A stretch of 22,517 nt of DNA from Candidatus Puniceispirillum sp. (GTDB lineage: Bacteria > Pseudomonadota > Alphaproteobacteria > Puniceispirillales > Puniceispirillaceae). How positions within the stretch are numbered: position 1 is the stretch's first letter; every line of letters begins with the position of its first letter. Below, one piece after another: positions 1-7,376 of the stretch. Both the position numbers and the translations under genes were made by a program. Under the pieces are notes generated by a model, which did no database searches, had not been told where the DNA came from, and saw only the letters and a list, made by a program, of their open reading frames with translations. The stretch is from the NCBI GenBank assembly GCA_016780525.1, contig JADHLR010000011.1, positions 1 through 22,517 on the forward strand. Direction: 5' to 3'.

Positions 1-533
1 GGATGGCTGGTGGCGGCATCGACAATATGCTGGCTGAATCCAAGGTCTGCATGGTTACGGCAGGTGTGCGTTACGATCACCTGATCAAAAAGCTCATAGG
101 TTTGCGGGTCGCGGATAATCGATGCAAATGGGGCAAAGCCGGTGCCAGTTGACAGCAAAAACAACCGCTTGCCCGGGGTAATGGTATCCAAAACCAAGGT
201 GCCGGTTGTTTTCGCACGCAGATACAGATGATCGCCGGCTGCAATATGGCACAGCCGTGATGTCAATGGGCCATCTGGAATGATAATCGAATAAAATTCA
301 AGCTGATCGTCCCAGCTTGGGCTGGCCATCGAATAGGCACGCAGAAGCGGGCGGCCATCCGGCTGGATCAGGCCAAGCATGGCAAATTCGCCTGAACGAA
401 ACCGAAAATGCGGCGGACGTTCAAGCTGAAACGAAAATAAAGAGGGCGTCCAATGCGTCACCGCGGTGACAGCCACGCTATTCGGATCATCTGCTGGTGC
501 AAGCGGCTGGGCTGCGGTTACATGCGTGTTCAT
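1..533 (-). CDS. fpr: Ferredoxin-NADP+ reductase, N-terminal part (runs off the window)
   Basis: Translating the minus strand from the ATG at 533 gives an open frame to the window edge, 177 codons of a protein usually near 255-275 residues. It starts MNTHVTAAQPLAP. The FAD-binding signature RAYSMASP lies near residue 66, and the start of the NAD(P)-binding half is seen as LLSTGTGFAPFASII followed by a DQVIVTHTCR strand. This order matches the bacterial Fpr family, which exchanges electrons between NADPH and ferredoxin or flavodoxin in the cytoplasm, often for Fe-S repair and oxidative-stress defence. An in-frame TGA lies eight codons upstream of the ATG, so the start cannot lie much further out. 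The C-terminal end is not in view. The 200 bases upstream are very A/T rich. The family call is solid; the physiological partner is inferred. Confidence 0.87.
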   Translation of the reverse strand, partial: MNTHVTAAQPLAPADDPNSVAVTAVTHWTPSLFSFQLERPPHFRFRSGEFAMLGLIQPDGRPLLRAYSMASPSWDDQLEFYSIIIPDGPLTSRLCHIAAGDHLYLRAKTTGTLVLDTITPGKRLFLLSTGTGFAPFASIIRDPQTYELFDQVIVTHTCRNHADLGFSQHIVDAATSH

Positions 534-604
534 GGCGGGTCTGTCCGGAATCAATCAGGGATATGTGTGCTGCTTCATAATTGGGGTATATTTTCCTGAT
601 TAAA

Positions 605-700
605 AGCTTTTTACCGGCAAAAACGAAATTTTTTTTATTTCCTGCAAAAACACGAAAAAAACATGCAAAAAAATTAAAAAGCACGACAAAACGCATAGCT
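605..700. promoter_or_regulatory. A-tract-rich leader region upstream of fpr
   Basis: This lies inside the 200-base gap between the crotonase stop and the fpr start. On the plus strand it holds A-tracts at about 619-623, 646-650, 655-661, 667-673 and 676-680, plus a T8 run at 629-636. Three tracts are preceded by GC as GCAAAAA (near 617, 644 and 665). The last four tract centres are roughly 8-12 bases apart, as expected for intrinsically bent DNA. I cannot place a convincing -35/-10 pair. Curvature is inferred from the tract spacing, and a promoter function for fpr is a guess from position. Confidence 0.35.
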
Positions 701-733
701 CCGTAATGCGGGGTGAAGTGGCGTTTATTATGG

Positions 734-1492
734 CTATTTGAGTGATGCCAGATAGCCGGCGATACGTTGGGCAAGTCCGGGACGGCTTGCCGAGCGCACA
801 AGCGCAGCCATATCCTGATCCAGATGCCTGTCATCACGGCTTTGTTGCAGCAAGGCGCGGCGTGAATCATCGTCCAATACGGCGGCATCGGCGGCCGCTT
901 GCGTAACCAGTGCCGGCCAGTCATCACTGGCACAGACATCCGTCAGGAAACCACATGATTTGGCATGTTCAGCTTCAAAAACGCGCGAAGTCTGCAATAT
1001 ATCGCGGGCGGCATCACTGCCGATAAGGGCGGCAAGCCGCCGCGTTCCCAACACAATGCCGAACTGCAAACCGGGCATGCGGAAACGGCTGTCGGCTGTG
1101 GCCACGCGACGGCTGCAGGCGGCGACAATATCAGCGCCGGCACCAACGCAGCGTCCCTGCACCAAAGCCAGGGTGGGCATCGGCGCTGTATAGATGGCTT
1201 GCAACAAGGTTTCGATACGCACAAATCGTAGCAATAAATCTGCATCCGTCATTGTGTCGAGCCCGGACAAATCAAACCCGGCACAAAAAGCCCGGCCGGC
1301 GCCCCGGATCACCAGAAGCTGGCTTTTTCTGGCGACAGCATCCGCGACCCCCTGCAGCAACCCATCGACCAGATCGGCGTTGAGTGCGTTCAGCTTGTCC
1401 GCCCGGTTCAGGGTCAGTTCGCTGACCCGCTGATGATGCGTGACGATGACCATATCGGTGGTGTTTTGTGATCTGTCCATTGATGCGCTCAT
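734..1492 (-). CDS. Enoyl-CoA hydratase/isomerase (crotonase) family protein
   Basis: This 252-residue protein is the usual length for a crotonase. The acyl-CoA oxyanion-hole segments are present: RAFCAGFDL at about 67-75 and GRCVGAGADIVAAC at about 113-126. The two acid residues that give hydratase activity in classical crotonase are not both kept. The first aligns with Asp121 and the second with Gly141 (in MPGLQFG). It may therefore be an isomerase, hydrolase or other superfamily member rather than a true hydratase. Its ATG overlaps the stop of the upstream CoA-transferase gene in an ATGA arrangement, so the two are translationally coupled and probably act on the same CoA ester. The substrate cannot be read from the sequence. 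Fold confidence is high; reaction confidence is low. Confidence 0.85.
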   Translation of the reverse strand: MSASMDRSQNTTDMVIVTHHQRVSELTLNRADKLNALNADLVDGLLQGVADAVARKSQLLVIRGAGRAFCAGFDLSGLDTMTDADLLLRFVRIETLLQAIYTAPMPTLALVQGRCVGAGADIVAACSRRVATADSRFRMPGLQFGIVLGTRRLAALIGSDAARDILQTSRVFEAEHAKSCGFLTDVCASDDWPALVTQAAADAAVLDDDSRRALLQQSRDDRHLDQDMAALVRSASRPGLAQRIAGYLASLK

Positions 1493-2682
1493 CTGTTTTG
1501 CCCAAGCCAGTCGTCATATACCGCCAGATTATCCGCACCAAGTTCCGGCGGCGGCTGCATATCAGCCTGCTGAAAATTGCTGATCGATACGGGAAAGCCA
1601 ATTGTTTTCGTGACCGCACCATTTGGCAGTTCCAGCGGTTTTACCAGCCCCATATGGGCGACATGCGGGTCATGCAAAATATCGGCAAAGTTATTGATTG
1701 GCGCACAGGGTACCTGTCGTCTGTCCATCTCGGCCAGCCATTCGCTAGCTGTTTTTGTCTTAAATTGCGGGGCCAGAAGCGCGACAAGATCGTGTTGGTT
1801 CTGTGCGCGTTTCGCCTGGGTGACAAAACGCGGATCATCAGCCAGCTCGGGCATGCCAACGGCGGCGGCAACTTCCTGCCATAATTTGTCATTGCCGGCG
1901 GCGATCACAAAATAATTGTCGGCCGCTTCAAATGCTTGATAGGGCGCATTGCGCGGATGTGCAGACCCCATTTTCACCGGCGCGACGTCATTGCCAAAAT
2001 ATTCACTTGTCTGCAACGCCGATACGCCAAGCAAGCTGCCCAGCATCGAGCAATCAATATGGCTGCCTTCACCGCTGGCCTCCGCCTGACGCAGCACTGC
2101 CAGAATGCTATATGCCGCATACAGACCGGCGCAGAAATCGCCAATTGGCACGCCGCATTTGACCGGTGCCGCACCGGCCTCGCCGGTCACGCTCATGATG
2201 CCGGCGATGCCCTGAACAGTGACGTCGAAAGCGCCTTTTTTGGCATAGGGGCCGGTTTGTCCATAGCCTGAAATTGAACAATAGATCAGCTTTTTGTTGA
2301 CGGCGCGTAAATCATCATAGCCAAGCCCGAGCTTTGACAGCACACCAGGACGGTAATTTTCGATCAGAATATCCGCCACCCCGACAAGCTGTTTCAGCCG
2401 GGCGACATCATCGGCATTTTTCAGATCAAGCGCGACGCTGCGTTTGTTGCGATTGACCGATGCAAAATTTTCACTAAATGCGGCTGAGGGTGCAGAGGCA
2501 GCTGTCAGTGGCGGCCATTGACGCATGCCGTCACCACCGTCCGGACGCTCAATTTTCACAACATCAGCACCAAGGTCAGCAAAAAGTGACCCGGCAAAGG
2601 GGCCGGCAGCAATTTGCCCCAGTTCGATCACCCGAATTCCGGTTAATGGGCCAGTCTGGTTGGGATTGGTAACGGCGGGCAT
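1489..2682 (-). CDS. CaiB/BaiF class III CoA-transferase family protein
   Basis: This 397-residue protein has the full length of the formyl-CoA-transferase/CaiB family, which moves CoA between organic acids through an aspartyl-CoA intermediate. The N-terminal segment GIRVIELGQIAAGPFAGSLF (15-34) and the following ADLGADVVKIERP are characteristic. ENYRPGVLSKLGLGYDDL (109-126) and ISGYGQTGP (137-145) are also typical. The AFD motif places the likely catalytic aspartate at Asp153. It is the first gene of a two-gene operon with the crotonase at 734-1492, which suggests activation then modification of a carboxylic acid. It diverges from the gph-like gene at 2829 across 146 bases that hold an inverted repeat. 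The start at 2682 gives MPAVTNPNQTG; I see no strong Shine-Dalgarno in front of it. The substrate is unknown. Confidence 0.88.
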   Translation of the reverse strand: MPAVTNPNQTGPLTGIRVIELGQIAAGPFAGSLFADLGADVVKIERPDGGDGMRQWPPLTAASAPSAAFSENFASVNRNKRSVALDLKNADDVARLKQLVGVADILIENYRPGVLSKLGLGYDDLRAVNKKLIYCSISGYGQTGPYAKKGAFDVTVQGIAGIMSVTGEAGAAPVKCGVPIGDFCAGLYAAYSILAVLRQAEASGEGSHIDCSMLGSLLGVSALQTSEYFGNDVAPVKMGSAHPRNAPYQAFEAADNYFVIAAGNDKLWQEVAAAVGMPELADDPRFVTQAKRAQNQHDLVALLAPQFKTKTASEWLAEMDRRQVPCAPINNFADILHDPHVAHMGLVKPLELPNGAVTKTIGFPVSISNFQQADMQPPPELGADNLAVYDDWLGQNR

Positions 2683-2725
2683 GGCTCTGTTTTCTCGTTT
2701 TTATAAAAGAATGGGTAGTGGGCGG

Positions 2726-2744
2726 GTTTGATTATGTGTCAAAC
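2726..2744. promoter_or_regulatory. Inverted repeat in divergent promoter region (possible operator)
   Basis: GTTTGA at 2726-2731 and TCAAAC at 2739-2744 form a perfect 6-bp inverted repeat with a 7-base spacer. It lies between the divergent CoA-transferase and phosphatase starts. The size and symmetry suit a dimeric repressor. No regulator gene is adjacent, so the binding protein is unknown. Confidence 0.35.
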
Positions 2745-2828
2745 TATCACTGATTTGGTGTATGTTTCCAACAGTAAATACAGCGCCTTTGCGGGTAACA
2801 ATTTAATGTTGTGAGAGAGAATCGACGA

Positions 2829-3500
2829 ATGAAGGCGATTGTTTTTGACCTTGATGGCACGCTGATTGACAGCGTTGGCGATATTGGTGCCGCGCTCAAT
2901 CAGATGCTGGCGCAAAATGGGTGTACGCCGCTGACGTTGCACACCGTAACCAGCTTTATCGGCAAGGGGTCATCTAATCTTGTCAAACGCGTGATTGATG
3001 CTGTTGGTCTGCCGGATGATGATGCAAGCCATGCCCGTTATCTTGCTGAATTTTTGCATATTTACACCAAAGAATCTGCCGGATTGACCACCGTATTTGA
3101 GCATGTGCACGAGGTGCTGACAGGGTTACAGCAATCCGGCATGCTGTTGGGCCTATGCACCAACAAGCCTGCCGCACCAACGCAAATTGTCCTTGATCAA
3201 TTTGGCTTGGCGTCATTTTTCAGCGCCGTTGTTGGCGGCGACCGGCTGCCAACACGCAAGCCGGATCCGGCGATGCTGCATCTTGTGATGCAAGAGCTGG
3301 CGGTCGATCATTGTCTGTTTGTCGGGGATAGCGAGGTTGATGTTGCCACGGCAAAAGCAGCCGGCATGCCGGTGGCGTTATTTACCAAAGGCTATCGGCA
3401 AACACCGGTGGCCGAGCTGGCACCTGAATTTCATTTTGATGATTATCGTGTGTTGCCTGCGATTGCTGAGAGATGTTTTTCCGGGTTTAATAATCGATAG
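2829..3500 (+). CDS. gph: HAD-superfamily phosphatase, phosphoglycolate phosphatase-like
   Basis: From the ATG at 2829 this is a 223-residue HAD hydrolase. The four motifs are in order: DLDGT at 7-11 (nucleophile Asp7, acid Asp9), CTNK with Thr111, the RKPDP lysine at 144, and VGDSEVD with Asp167 and Asp171. The helical cap sits between motifs I and II, as in Gph, which dephosphorylates 2-phosphoglycolate in the cytoplasm. An in-frame GTG at 2811 would add six residues. I prefer 2829 because the GAGAGAGA at 2813-2820 is then a well-spaced ribosome binding site, and because MKAIVFDLDGT is the normal family start. Substrate specificity among small phosphatases (phosphoglycolate, pyrophosphate, sugar phosphates) cannot be settled from motifs. 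Confidence 0.85.
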   Translation: MKAIVFDLDGTLIDSVGDIGAALNQMLAQNGCTPLTLHTVTSFIGKGSSNLVKRVIDAVGLPDDDASHARYLAEFLHIYTKESAGLTTVFEHVHEVLTGLQQSGMLLGLCTNKPAAPTQIVLDQFGLASFFSAVVGGDRLPTRKPDPAMLHLVMQELAVDHCLFVGDSEVDVATAKAAGMPVALFTKGYRQTPVAELAPEFHFDDYRVLPAIAERCFSGFNNR

Positions 3501-3566
3501 ATTTATAGGCAGGCGGCAGGCGGCAAATCTGCCTGCGTTGTGTCATCATCAGGAAAAGGAAAATCT

Positions 3567-4184
3567 ATGACTCTCACTTTTTACTATGCAAAAAATTCGG
3601 CCGCCTATGCGCCACATATTTTGCTTGAAGATGTCGGGGCTGTGTATGAGGCCATCAAAATCGACTTTGCTGGAGGCGAACAGCGTTCCGCCCCCTATCT
3701 GCAGATCAACCCAAAAGGCCGCGTGCCTTCGCTGATTACCGATCAGGGTATTTTGACCGAAACGCCAGCCATTCTTGCCTATATTGCGCAAACCCATCCA
3801 GAACATGGCATGGCACCGGAAACGGCATTTGAATTTGCCGTCGCACAGGCCTTTAACTGTTACATTGCCTCGACCGTGCATGTCGCTCATGCGCATAAGC
3901 ATCGCGGCGCGCGTTGGGCCGATGATGCGTCAGCACATGCACATATGCGGGCGAAGGTGCATCAAAATATGACCGATTGTGCGGCGGTTATCGAAACACA
4001 TTATCTGCAGGGGCCGTGGGTGTTGGGCAACCGCTATTCAATGTGTGATCCGTATTTGGCACTGGTGACGCGCTGGCTTGGTGATGATGGGGTCGATGTC
4101 GGGCAATTTCCAAAAATCGCGGCGCATAATCAGGCGATGCGTGAACGTCCGTCGATGCAGACAATTTTGCGTCTGCATGCCTGA
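3567..4184 (+). CDS. Glutathione S-transferase family protein
   Basis: The 205-residue protein from ATG 3567 is a two-domain GST. The thioredoxin-like N-terminal half has NPKGRVPSL near 48-56, with the cis-proline that contacts glutathione, and LTETPAI near 63-69, the gamma-glutamyl-binding segment. The all-helical C-terminal half follows, with a conserved late-domain block WVLGNRYSMCDPYL. The family conjugates or transfers glutathione in the cytoplasm; several bacterial members act as peroxidases, dehalogenases or isomerases. A GTG at 3540 would add nine residues, but AGGAAAAGGA at 3551-3560 is a good ribosome binding site for 3567. It follows the phosphatase by 66 bases on the same strand. 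The substrate is unknown. Confidence 0.86.
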   Translation: MTLTFYYAKNSAAYAPHILLEDVGAVYEAIKIDFAGGEQRSAPYLQINPKGRVPSLITDQGILTETPAILAYIAQTHPEHGMAPETAFEFAVAQAFNCYIASTVHVAHAHKHRGARWADDASAHAHMRAKVHQNMTDCAAVIETHYLQGPWVLGNRYSMCDPYLALVTRWLGDDGVDVGQFPKIAAHNQAMRERPSMQTILRLHA

Positions 4185-4206
4185 TATGGCGCGATTATTT
4201 CCCAGC

Positions 4207-4245
4207 GCCGGCGGCATTTAACCGGTTGCCGGCGGCATTTAACCG
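4207..4245. repeat. 21-bp tandem repeat at the 3' end of the multicopper oxidase gene
   Basis: An 18-base unit (gccggcggcatttaaccg) occurs at 4207-4224 and again at 4228-4245, a period of 21 bases. The second copy contains the multicopper oxidase stop codon (4239-4241 on the minus strand), so the first copy is an untranslated duplicate of the gene end. This looks like a recent slippage duplication. Confidence 0.8.
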
Positions 4246-5645
4246 ATCGCCAGCACCATGCCCATGCCAGCCGCGGCATGTTCCAGCATGTGACAATGGA
4301 ACAACCATAATCCCGGGTTATCGGCGACAAAGACCAGCCGGGCGCGGCTACCCGCCGGCATCAACCAGGTGTCACGCAGGCCGGATGGTGCATCTGCGGT
4401 TGGATCGTCCGTCATCACCCAAAAATGATGGCCATGTAAATGCATGGCATGCGGCCAGGCGGTATCATTGTAAATATCGAGGGCGACCAGCTGCCCCAGT
4501 GGAATCTCGGCAAGAATTTCACTGTAACTGCCGGCTATGCCATTAAAGGCCCATAATTTTTTATATTCACGCGCCAATGTGCCAAGCGGCAGGCTGTTGC
4601 CTTCAAACACCGCCTCGGTCAGATTGCCCATCGCCCCGCCTTGCATATGCACGGGAATCGTTCGGATGTTTTGCAGATCGGGAAGTCGCGGCGGCAGGGC
4701 AAGCTGGATCGGGGTTTTTTCAATTTTTGCGTCACCCAGCTGTGGATCGGCTATGATGCGACCGGCGGGAAAGGGGGTGCCCGTGCTGACCTCTTGCAAA
4801 ATGATGCTGTCACCATCCATATCGACGATAAGATCGGCGCGTTGGGCCGGTGCCAGCGTGATCACTTCGATATTTTCGGGACGGCAGACAGCGCCATCCT
4901 GCGCAATTAAGGTGGCTGCAGCGCCACCGATTTTGATTTTAAACACCCGCGCATTGGCAGCGCTGATCAGCCGCAGCCGCACACGAGATCCGGGCTTGGC
5001 CGACAGGCTCGGGTTTGAGGTGCCGTTTACTGTCAACCAATTGCCGAGCCGGCCACCATGTGACCAGTCATGCAAACTACCAAAGGACGCCGCATCAATC
5101 TGCCCGTCCTGATCAAGCCGCCAGTCATCAATCATCAGGGTAAAATCGTGATCAACAGCCGGGTCATCATCTGCATCAATAATCAGCGGCCCATACAGAC
5201 CACGGGCGACCTGTTCCCAGCCCATATTATGCGCATGATACCAATATGTACCCGATTCACGCAGCGGCACCTGATAGACAAAATTCTCGCCCGGTTCAAT
5301 CGGTGCCTGCGTCAGGTTGGGAACGCCATCCATGTCATTAACGTTTCGGATGCCATGCCAATGCACTGTTGTCGGTACAGGTAAATCATTGGTCACGGTG
5401 ACATTCAGCATGTCACCCCGGCGCCGGCGCAGCATCGGGCCCGGGCATGCGCCGTTATATAGCCAGCAATTGGTCGGATTACTGCCGTTTTCGCCAAGAT
5501 TAATGGCTGTTTCCCCCGCCTGTAGCGCATAGCTGTCGGTGGCCATCGCCTGGCGGATGAAATTTGTATCAAGTGATGCGGCGGTTACGCCGGCGGCGGC
5601 GAGTGTCAGAAAATCACGACGTTGCATATTCAGTTTTTTCACCAT
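4239..5645 (-). CDS. Tat-exported multicopper oxidase
   Basis: This 468-residue enzyme has an N-terminal twin-arginine signal (QRRDFLTLAAAGV, 8-20) for folded export to the periplasm. All copper-site blocks are visible: HWHG at 95-98, WYHAH at 135-139, HAMHLHG with His399, His402 and His404, and HCHMLEHAAAGM at 450-461. Cys451, His456 and Met461 are the expected type 1 copper ligands and the flanking histidines bind the trinuclear centre. The family couples one-electron oxidation of phenols or Cu(I)/metal ions to four-electron reduction of oxygen; laccase-like, CueO-like and FtsP-like members look alike here. No methionine-rich loop like that of CueO is obvious. Starts at 5645 or 5627 are possible; GGTGA is better spaced for 5645. 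It lies downstream of tupA on the same strand with a 95-base gap. Confidence 0.9.
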   Translation of the reverse strand: MVKKLNMQRRDFLTLAAAGVTAASLDTNFIRQAMATDSYALQAGETAINLGENGSNPTNCWLYNGACPGPMLRRRRGDMLNVTVTNDLPVPTTVHWHGIRNVNDMDGVPNLTQAPIEPGENFVYQVPLRESGTYWYHAHNMGWEQVARGLYGPLIIDADDDPAVDHDFTLMIDDWRLDQDGQIDAASFGSLHDWSHGGRLGNWLTVNGTSNPSLSAKPGSRVRLRLISAANARVFKIKIGGAAATLIAQDGAVCRPENIEVITLAPAQRADLIVDMDGDSIILQEVSTGTPFPAGRIIADPQLGDAKIEKTPIQLALPPRLPDLQNIRTIPVHMQGGAMGNLTEAVFEGNSLPLGTLAREYKKLWAFNGIAGSYSEILAEIPLGQLVALDIYNDTAWPHAMHLHGHHFWVMTDDPTADAPSGLRDTWLMPAGSRARLVFVADNPGLWLFHCHMLEHAAAGMGMVLAIG

Positions 5646-5740
5646 AATTTTTCACCGACAAAGAACCCTAAGGTCGCGTATAAGACGCAGATTTTCCCCC
5701 GCATCACCTGCATATGGGGTGTTGGTGATTGGGCGTCAAG

Positions 5741-6598
5741 CTAATCGGCGTTTGGAAAAAACAGCTGCGTGTCGTTACGGCGGAAGCTGGCAATCGATTT
5801 TTGCCCCTCCGGGCTGACCAGCCAATCGGTGAATTCTTCTGCCAAATCCTGCTTTACATTCGGGCAATGCGTTTGGCTTACCGGCACCACACCATATTGG
5901 TTGAATAATGGCGGGTACCCCTGAAACAAAATCTGGTGATTGCCGCGATTGGCAAACGCCAGCCATGTCGCACGGTCGCTCAATGTATAAGCATCCGCCT
6001 GAACAGCAAAATTCAGCGTTGCGCCCATACCCAGGCCGGTTTCAAGATACCATTTGTTGCTTGCACTATCCGGCGCGAGGTTGGCAGCATTCCACAAGCG
6101 TTGCTCGGCTTTGTGGGTGCCGCTGTTATCGCCGCGCGAGGCAAATCGCGACTGGCTGCTGACAATCTTTTGCAGCGCAGCGTTCACTGTGGTGGATGAT
6201 TTGATCGCGGCAGGATCGTCGGCAGGCCCTAAAATGACGAAATCATTATACATCAAATCATGGCGTTTTGTGCCAAAGCCTTTTTCAACAAAGGCAATTT
6301 CATCAGCGGTTGAATGAACGATCAACACGTCGCCATCACATTTTTCGGCATTGCGCAGGGCCTGTCCGGTGCCGACGGCGACAACCCTTACATCGATACC
6401 GGTACGCGCGGTGAATAGGGGTAATATATGCTCATAAAGCCCGGAATTTTGTGTTGATGTTGTTGATTGCAGGATGATAAACGGGTTTTTCGCCGCGGCC
6501 GGCAGCGCAAAGCCAATCGCAACCGATAAAAGCGCACCGGCAAAAACAATTTTTGGCAATTGTGATAAAAATCTGTGCAACGCTAAATTTGGCATCAT
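5741..6598 (-). CDS. tupA: Periplasmic tungstate-binding protein of an ABC transporter (TupA-like)
   Basis: From ATG 6598 the product is 285 residues with a Sec signal peptide ending near PAAA|K (about residue 36). The mature protein opens with STTSTQNSGL (45-54), the serine/threonine-rich oxyanion loop typical of TupA tungstate-binding proteins. Family-typical blocks follow: VAVGTGQAL, the GDVLIVHS segment, and RGDNSGTHKAEQRLW. TupA captures tungstate with high selectivity for the TupB permease and TupC ATPase, but neither gene is in view, so this is an orphan receptor here. A longer frame reaches 6640, but GAGAGA directly in front of ATG-ATG at 6598 supports the shorter start. Proximity to a Mo/W formate dehydrogenase and a ModE-like regulator supports metal-oxyanion uptake. 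Tungstate versus molybdate preference is inferred from family resemblance. Confidence 0.85.
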   Translation of the reverse strand: MMPNLALHRFLSQLPKIVFAGALLSVAIGFALPAAAKNPFIILQSTTSTQNSGLYEHILPLFTARTGIDVRVVAVGTGQALRNAEKCDGDVLIVHSTADEIAFVEKGFGTKRHDLMYNDFVILGPADDPAAIKSSTTVNAALQKIVSSQSRFASRGDNSGTHKAEQRLWNAANLAPDSASNKWYLETGLGMGATLNFAVQADAYTLSDRATWLAFANRGNHQILFQGYPPLFNQYGVVPVSQTHCPNVKQDLAEEFTDWLVSPEGQKSIASFRRNDTQLFFPNAD

Positions 6599-6706
6599 TT
6601 TTCTCTCAAATGGTTTGAAACACGGGATGGCGCCATACACACGCTATGCGCATCTGGCCGGTGTATGAAAAAACGCTAGTGACATAAAAACGGCATCGCG
6701 TAAAGC

Positions 6707-6732
6707 CCGATATGATATTTATTTCATATCGG
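6707..6732. promoter_or_regulatory. Palindromic operator candidate between tupA and the ModE-like gene
   Basis: CCGATATGA (6707-6715) and TCATATCGG (6724-6732) are perfect inverted arms of 9 bases around an 8-base A/T spacer. The site is almost midway between the divergent starts at 6598 and 6836. The half-site contains CG-N-TAT, which resembles the ModE half-site as I remember it. Binding by the adjacent ModE-like protein is an inference. Confidence 0.55.
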
Positions 6733-6747
6733 CTGAATTTTTAAGCT

Positions 6748-6776
6748 TTAGTGATCAACAGATGTGCAGGTATAGT
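6748..6776 (+). promoter_or_regulatory. Candidate promoter of the ModE-like gene
   Basis: TTAGTG at 6748-6753 and TATAGT at 6771-6776 are separated by 17 bases, an acceptable sigma-70-type layout. It lies 60 bases before the ModE-like start and 16 bases after the palindrome at 6707-6732. The -35 match is weak. Confidence 0.35.
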
Positions 6777-6835
6777 GGCAAATCGGCGAGGCAAACCGGC
6801 TTGTATATGGGGTTGGCGATAAACAAGGACAGCGA

Positions 6836-7231
6836 ATGACAACAGGTGTGAACAATCCGGGCGTGCGAACAAAATTGTTTGTTGCCAATGAAACGATCGG
6901 AGTCGGCAAAATCAAGCTTTTGCAACTGGTTGGGGAAACCGGATCGATCAGCGCGGCCGCGCGGCAAATGGGGATGAATTATCGACGTGCCTGGTTTTTG
7001 CTTGATTCGATGCAAAGCGGATTTGCCGAGCCATTATTTAAAACCGAGCGCGGCGGAAAAACGCGTGGTGGCGCCAAACTAACCCCGCTTGGCGTCGAAT
7101 TGATCAGCCGCTATACGGCGCATGCCAGCCTGATCGCTGGCCAGTCCAGTGACATTCTGCACTGGCTGCGTTCGGTGCAGTCGCAGCCCGCCGTTGCCGC
7201 AACCACTGATCGCGAAGACGCCGAAATGTGA
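6836..7231 (+). CDS. ModE-type winged-helix DNA-binding protein lacking the molybdate-binding domain
   Basis: The 131-residue protein is essentially one ModE N-terminal domain. KIKLLQLVGETGSISAAARQ (25-44) and the recognition segment MGMNYRRAWFLLDSM (45-59) are the helix-turn-helix, and RGGKTRGGAKLTPLG is the wing. Full-length ModE is about 260 residues, with two C-terminal TOBE/Mop domains that bind molybdate or tungstate. Here the protein ends some 20 residues after the winged helix, so no oxyanion-sensing domain is present. AAGGA at 6825-6829 supports the start. It diverges from tupA with a palindrome in between, so it probably regulates tupA and itself. How it would sense metal without a TOBE domain is open: a separate partner, loss of metal control, or a different signal. 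Confidence 0.85.
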   Translation: MTTGVNNPGVRTKLFVANETIGVGKIKLLQLVGETGSISAAARQMGMNYRRAWFLLDSMQSGFAEPLFKTERGGKTRGGAKLTPLGVELISRYTAHASLIAGQSSDILHWLRSVQSQPAVAATTDREDAEM

Positions 7232-7270
7232 CACCGGGTTGCGGTGATCGCTATCCTATGGAACGATAAC

Positions 7271-7310
7271 TTGCTAATCTAGCAATTTACTAGTTTCGTA
7301 ATTCACTAGT
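7271..7310. promoter_or_regulatory. Cluster of CTAG-containing palindromes upstream of the DUF3144 gene
   Basis: TTGCTA-ATC-TAGCAA (7271-7285) is a perfect 6-3-6 palindrome. It is followed by two copies of the palindrome ACTAGT at 7289-7294 and 7305-7310, sixteen bases apart. CTAG occurs three times in 31 bases, and this tetramer is often scarce in bacterial genomes. The cluster lies 67-106 bases before the start at 7377, where operators or a promoter would sit. No regulator can be assigned. Confidence 0.35.
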
Positions 7311-7376
7311 CTAACTGGTGCCGCAACCGATCCCGGTAAAGCGGTTCCGATATAAACACACTCAAGGGTTGTAATA

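Noticed and set aside
487..939. 150-residue minus-strand frame covering the fpr-crotonase gap
   Set aside because: It overlaps both real genes in another frame, its start part is a shadow of the crotonase, and the remainder is low-complexity from A-tracts.
1468..1884. 138-residue plus-strand frame
   Set aside because: It is antisense to the CoA-transferase coding region and has no family features.
3513..3535. GCAGGC/GCCTGC stem between the phosphatase and GST genes
   Set aside because: Six-bp stem without a following T-run; likely chance in a GC-rich repeat.
3549..3902. 117-residue minus-strand frame
   Set aside because: Antisense to the glutathione S-transferase, which has clear family motifs.
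5696..5735. Possible terminator between tupA and the multicopper oxidase gene
   Set aside because: ATCACC/GGTGAT gives only a 6-bp stem with a 15-base loop, imperfect outer pairs and a weak T-run in the minus direction.
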